Assembly (NCBI GenBank): GCA_018902385.1
Contig: JABSSW010000042.1
Location: 186,001-250,000 of the forward strand
Direction: 5' to 3'
DNA: 64,000 nucleotides
DNA from: Physcia stellaris
Lineage: Eukaryota > Ascomycota > Lecanoromycetes > Caliciales > Physciaceae
The translations under genes and the position numbers were made by a program. Below the pieces are notes generated by a model that was given only the letters and a program-made list of their open reading frames with translations, did no database searches and was not told the origin of the DNA. This document shows, in pieces, positions 59,012 through 64,000 of this stretch. Numbering within the stretch: position 1 is the stretch's first letter; every line of letters starts with the position of its first letter.

Positions 59012-59518
59012 TTGTTGATCAAAATTCATGTTTTCATTCGCATCAAGTGTGTAAAAATGCGAAATCATGAAATCGATTTTTATTTCAAATTAATCGTCAA
59101 TTTGTTGATTGCGAAACAACTGTTCGTCGACGATGATACTTTAAATAAATCGTCGAACAATGCTACGAAAACAAAACAAAATAATGAAAATGATCAAAAA
59201 AATCACGAAAATGACAATGACGATGACAAAAATAAAAGCAAAAAAATTTCGCGTAACAGATTTGTTGAGTTTGACAACGCTCAAAAAAACAATCAAAATC
59301 AATTCTCGAAATCGCAACAAAATCAACAAAATGAAAAAAAAAATGAAAATCGAAATCAAAATCACAATTTCGCATTTTCAAAATTCGAAAAACGCACATG
59401 TTTTTCATGTCACAAATCGAATCACATAACAAGTGATTTTGTGTGTGAAAATTATGCGCAAATTCAAGAAAAGCGCAATCAAAATCAAAATCAATCGTCG
59501 AAAAAAAAACGAGTCTGA
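59012..59518 (+). pseudogene. Gypsy gag C-terminal part with zinc knuckle
   Basis: A Gln/Asn/Lys-rich stretch leads to the zinc knuckle, RTCFSCHKSNHITSDFVC, near 59395-59448. It ends at TGA 59516-59518. Confidence 0.75.
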
Positions 59519-59838
59519 TGTTTGTCGCTGAAACATTGAAAATAAATCTAAAACGAAATAAATTTCGTGCTTTGATAATCACGTTATCAATCAAAACATT
59601 TGTTACGCAAACAAACAATACAACAATTATTTGCTTGATTGATTCTGATGTCGAAACGAATTTTATATCACAAATTTTTGTCAAACAAATGCAATTGTTT
59701 GAATTCAAAAAAATTGTTAAGCAACATGTAAAAATTGTTGACGATCGTGTGATTCAAATGTATGAACATCATGAAAACGTGCATATCATGACACGAAATA
59801 ATGAAAAACATGTAAAAAAACAAAATGTTGATTTTTGA
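59518..59838 (+). pseudogene. Gypsy protease remnant
   Basis: The aspartic-protease active-site region reads CLIDSDVETNFIS, where the family has DSGAxxNFIS: G has become D and A has become V, both by C-to-T or G-to-A changes. The catalytic Asp survives but its glycine does not, so it would be inactive. Confidence 0.75.
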
Positions 59839-60009
59839 ACGATTGACATGCGTGAATACGACATGATTTTTGAATATTCATAATTGAATGTTGTCGATTT
59901 TGACATTCGTTGACATAATCGTCGCTGACTATATCGTGATAATGATTATGAGAAATTCAAACAAATTTCAATCAGTTTCTGTTTTGCGAAAAAGTTCGCT
60001 GATTTAATT

Positions 60010-61500
60010 ATGATTGTCATTGCGAATCGCGATCGTGTTTATGTCGCAATGTCATATCAAATGCTTTCTTTAACACAAAATTATCAATATCGAAAACGAA
60101 ATGCTGTTCGTTGTGATGCGCTACAAATGAATCGCAACGATTACATTTTTGATGTTATCAAAAAAATAATCGAAATATTTTTCAAAACGCTGTCGAACAA
60201 TTTGAATACGCATGATCAAATCGAACATGTTATTGATTTGCAATCAAACAAAAAATCGCGTTTTGAATTTATATACAATATGTCGCATGACGAATTTATT
60301 GTTATACGCAATTATTTCGAAAACGCGTTGACGAAAAAATGAATTCGTTTTTTCAACGCATTTGCGAAAACATCTGTGTTGTTTGTCAAAAAATCAAATG
60401 ACAATTTGCGTTTATGTGTGAATTATCGAAAATTCAATGAAATCACGATCAAAAACAATTATTCATTGTCGTTGCTGTCTGAAACGCTAAAACGCTTCGC
60501 GAATGCTAAACATTTTATCAAAATAAACATTCGAAATGCGTATCATAAAATTCGTATTCGTCAAAAAAATGAATGAAAAATTGCTTTTCGTACTCGTTAT
60601 GAACAATACGAATATCAAATTATGTTTTTCGATTTTGTTAACGTTTTTGCTATTTTTCAATTTTATGTAAATGAAACATTGAAATCATACATTGACGTTT
60701 TTGCGTGATGTATTTGAATGATGTGCTGATTTATTTTGAGAATGAACAGCAACATTGAAAGCATGTTCGCTTGATGTTCAAAACGTTGTTACGTTATCGC
60801 TTGTATGTCAAACTGAAAAAATGCGAATTCAACAAAAAAGAAATCAATTTTTTAAATTTCGTTGTTGAACGCAATGATATTCAGATGAAACGTTCGCGTA
60901 TAAACGCAATCGTCGATTGATTTGAATTCGAAAATGCGAAAAATATCATGATTTTTCTAAATTTTGCTGAATTTTATAAGCGTTTTGTTAAAGAATTTTC
61001 GCAAATCGTAATATCATTTACGAATTTGACGCGTGATGCGAAAAAAGAAAAAAATCGTTTTTCATTTGTTATGACAAAGAAAATTAAAGTTGCGTTCAAC
61101 GAACTCAAAATTAAATTCACGACTGTTTCTATTTTTACGCACTATGATTGAAAAACGAAATTACGCATGAAAATTGATATTTTTGATCGCGAAACAGATA
61201 ATGTGCTCAATCAAAAAAACAAAAACGATCAATGACATTTCATTGCGTTTTTCAATTACAAGTTCAAAAAGACAAAAATTAATTGAAATACGCATGACAA
61301 AAAACTGTATGCGATAATGTTTGATTTCAAAAACTGAAAACATTATTTGCAAAATAACAAACATTTCATTCGCGTTATCTTTGATCACAACAATTTTCGA
61401 TATTTTATGACAATCAAAAAACTCAATGCGAAACAGATTCGTTGAATTGAAAAGCTAATTGCGTTTGATTTCAATATAAAATATCGCAAAAACAAATTGA
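60010..61500 (+). pseudogene. Gypsy reverse transcriptase and RNase H remnant
   Basis: Recognisable RT motifs are LFVKKSNDNLRLCVNYRKFN (60376 on), IKINIRNAYHKIRI, AFRTRYEQYEYQIMFF, and a catalytic box YLND at about 60710 in place of YLDD. The thumb and RNase H follow (NFAEFYKRFVKEFSQI, then FIAFFNYKFKKTKIN and THDKKLYAIM). In-frame TGA codons at 60340-60342, 60574-60576 and 61149-61151, and further ones before HFIAF and before KHYL, stand where the family has Trp. Confidence 0.85.
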
Positions 61501-61819
61501 ATTTTGCGAACGCGTCGTCGAGAAGATTTGATTTTATGAAATCGAACGATAACGACAAAAACAACGATAAATTTTTGTCTATTTTGCGAAACAAATTTCG
61601 CAATCAAAATTATCAATTTGATTTGCAAAACGATCAACGTATGTTTGTTTCAATCAAATTTGCAACATCGACAACGCGATTGCGTAACATTGTTACGACA
61701 AATATTCGAAATATTGTTTCGAATGAAAAAATTCTCGATAAATGTGTTTGCAAAATTTTAAACATTGTCGCATTTCGACTTTTAATTCATCAAATTATGA
61801 AGTCGAAAAAATTTTATTT

Positions 61820-63068
61820 GAAATTGCGAAAATCAATGATTGCGTGACTATTCAAATTACAGCAAAAGAACGTTTTTGTTGTTGAAAAACAATGACGTCA
61901 AAAATACGCAAACAAACAAAACGAATTTTCGAAATGAAATGTTGAAAAAAATGAATTGTTTCGTCGTGATTTCGCAATTTATGTGCTTGAAAATTTCGTT
62001 ACAAAACAAGAAATTTTTCGTATGAATCATGACGATTCAAATGTTGAACATTTTGCGCGAACAAAAATCGAAAATGCTGTGCGACGCAAATACTTTTGAT
62101 TTGACATGATTAAAAAGATAACAAATTATGTACGCATTTGTTCAAATTGTTAACGAATGCGAATTCATCGACATAAATCTTATGACGATATGATAGCAAT
62201 TTCATCAAATGAAAAGCAATCATTTGATACAATTATCATGAATTTCATTACAAATATGTTTTTTGTTAAAAATTTTTATACGAAAAAAATTAGCGATTCA
62301 ATATTAGTATTGATAAACAAATTGACGAAATACGCAACGTACATAGCAATCACAAAAACGTTAAACGCGATAAATTTTGCGAATTTGCTATGACGAAAAT
62401 TCGTATGTCGTCATGAAATGATACGTAACATTATTTCGAATCGAAAATTTCTTTTCACAAGCAACTTCTGATTTATTTTGTGCTGAAATTTGAAAGCGAA
62501 ACGTAAATTTAGCACTGTTTTTCATTCACAAACAAATGAACAAACAAAAAAACAAAATGTTGTGTTCGAACATTATTTGCGTGTGTATTGCAATTTCAAA
62601 CAAAATAATTGATCAAAATTGCTATTCATGACACAATTTGTTTACAATAATAACAAACATTCAAACATTGATCAAATTTTTCAAAAATTTTTGTCTGAAT
62701 ACGTTGCGATTCTAAACAGCGATTCTGTGAACAATTTTCAAAGAGAAAAAACAACATTTGCAACAAACAAAACAAAAACGTTGCGAAACAATCGAACGCA
62801 CTTAATGAAATTGTGAAAAACGATTTTCGAACAACAAGTCAAATATTATAATGAAAATCATATAATGAAAAGCTTTGAATTTGAAAAAAAAATATTGTTG
62901 CGTGAAATCAATATACGCACATTGCGTTTCAAAAAAAAAATTGATCATAAACAGTTGAATTTTTTTGAAATTGTCAAGAAAATAAATACGCAAACTTACG
63001 AGCTTGATTTGTTTAAACAATATGAATTCATACATTTTGTGTTTCATGTTTCTTTATTCGAATCTTGA
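61820..63068 (+). pseudogene. Gypsy integrase and chromodomain-like tail
   Basis: After a poorly preserved HHCC region, the integrase core shows IIMNFITNMFFVKNFYTKKI, ILVLINKLTKYATYIAITKT and FHSQTNEQTKKQNV. The part around 62865-63068 (YELDLFKQYEFIHFVFHVSL) matches the segment before the chromodomain in Gypsy chromoviruses. Broken by TGA and frame changes. Confidence 0.75.
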
Positions 63069-64000
63069 TATAGTCGTGACGACGCAAATTCAAAGTCGCA
63101 ATCAATACTAATGAAAAACGAAAAAAAATGAAAAATATCGCAAGTGTTAAACAAACGCATTAAAAAAAATCAGTCTGAATATTTTATTGCATGAGTAAAT
63201 TCATCGTCATATGAAAATTCGTGAAAATCAATGAAACATTTCGAAAATGCGAAAAACGCAATTGTCAAATTCGAAAATGCGCGCGAACTACGCAAGTCTG
63301 AAAAAATTGCGAAACGTCGAAAAACAAACAAATTCAAAACGAAATCGAACGAGAAACTTTCAACAAAAGAACAAACACGTCAATCTTTAAAGTTGAAAAA
63401 ACGTGAACGATTCAAAAAACAAAAATAACAATAATTGCGACGTAAAAACACAAACAATAAAATGATACTGTGAATTATTCTTGACTACATACGCAGTTTG
63501 CATACATTTCGATGTTATAAAAGTATATTGAAATTCGTAAATTTCAGCAAACAAATCACAGAACAACACGTCACAACAAAAACAAGCAAATTTCAACATC
63601 TCAACGCAAACAAACACAAAAACAAACAAAATCAACATCAAATATGCGATTTAATGAATTCAAAAAAACACGAAAATGTACGTCAACGCGTCGATAAATT
63701 CATCAGTCAAAATTCAAATCACAACAATCAAATCGATTTCGATTGCGTCATGTTAGCTGTCGTCGCGTTTAATTGAAACGCTGTTTATCATGTATTACGC
63801 GATTTTGTTGCGCGAAAGCAAACGCAAAAACAAACGCGACAACAAACGAATTTGTTTGCGACGCAAACGAAACGAAATCGAAAACAAACGCAAACGAATC
63901 GAAAACGAAAAAAATCGAAAAAAAAACAACGCGAAGCGAATCAAAATCAAAATCAAAATCAACAAACGAAATCAAAAAAATCTTGATTTGCTTTCGAGCA

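Larger units (their letters stand above)
57857..64000 (+). mobile_element. Ty3/Gypsy LTR retrotransposon, mutated, cut by the window end
   Basis: Order gag, protease, reverse transcriptase, RNase H, integrase, then a chromodomain-like tail, which is Gypsy order. A probable 5' LTR plus leader lies at about 57857-58053, starting TGTGAACC, with TATATA at 57885-57890; it retains many CT dinucleotides and is less mutated than the interior. The 3' LTR is not in the window, so the LTR limits are estimates. The polyprotein is interrupted mainly by TGA at Trp positions. Low-complexity AAC/AAA-rich sequence follows 63770. Confidence 0.85.

Noticed and set aside
31000-64000. Classical CpA-type RIP as the explanation of the AT-rich blocks
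   Set aside because: CpA and TpG are abundant and TpA is low; the depleted pairs are CC/GG and CT/AG.

Overview
The window is nuclear DNA of a filamentous ascomycete (Pezizomycotina). This rests on short GT-AG introns and on the gene families present: an AP-1-like bZIP factor, two cytochromes P450, HET, F-box and SET-domain proteins, a rhodopsin-type membrane protein relic, an NRPS-like reductase relic, and Copia and Gypsy retrotransposons. I cannot assign class or species from sequence alone.

The layout is bipartite. Four stretches of balanced composition carry the genes or regulatory DNA: about 1-30930 and 44350-54280. Two very AT-rich blocks, 30931-44347 and 54280-64000 (running off the edge), contain only decayed transposons.

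Left gene region: a four-exon bZIP factor (1247-2350); a six-unit 28-bp minisatellite; a 547-bp MITE-like element with a perfect 10-bp target duplication; a tRNA-Glu gene with a 14-nt intron plus a 60-nt D-loop insertion; a putative secreted protein (5740-6880); a broken rhodopsin-domain gene; a divergent P450 pair (12039-13990 minus, with one nonsense codon; 14756-16573 plus, intact); a small secreted protein; a Gemin2/SIP1-like snRNP assembly factor; an acidic small protein; another secreted protein; an NRPS-like reductase remnant; an F-box protein; a SET-domain protein; and a multi-pass membrane protein.

Middle AT-rich block: about 13.4 kb bounded by inverted terminal repeats of roughly 130-150 bp. 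A complete but dead Copia element (32821-38480, 196-bp LTRs) is nested inside it. The rest of the host element is about 7.7 kb and keeps a degenerate integrase-tail/CXC-like reading frame.

Right gene region: a T5orf172 (GIY-YIG-like) protein, a weak hypothetical gene, a four-TM membrane protein with three exons, and a HET protein. It is followed by a second AT-rich block with a dead Gypsy element cut by the window end.

Main unusual signal: the mutation pattern in the AT-rich blocks is not classical CpA-type RIP. CpC/GpG is essentially absent and CpT/ApG strongly reduced, while CpA/TpG and CpG stay abundant. Conserved Trp codons have become TGA while Gln CAA codons survive. The two Copia LTRs differ by 13 transitions, 9 of them in CpT context. 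The terminal repeats show the same process as a gradient from GGCC to GATC. This points to a RIP-like C-to-T process that favours C followed by a pyrimidine and that standard RIP indices would score as negative.
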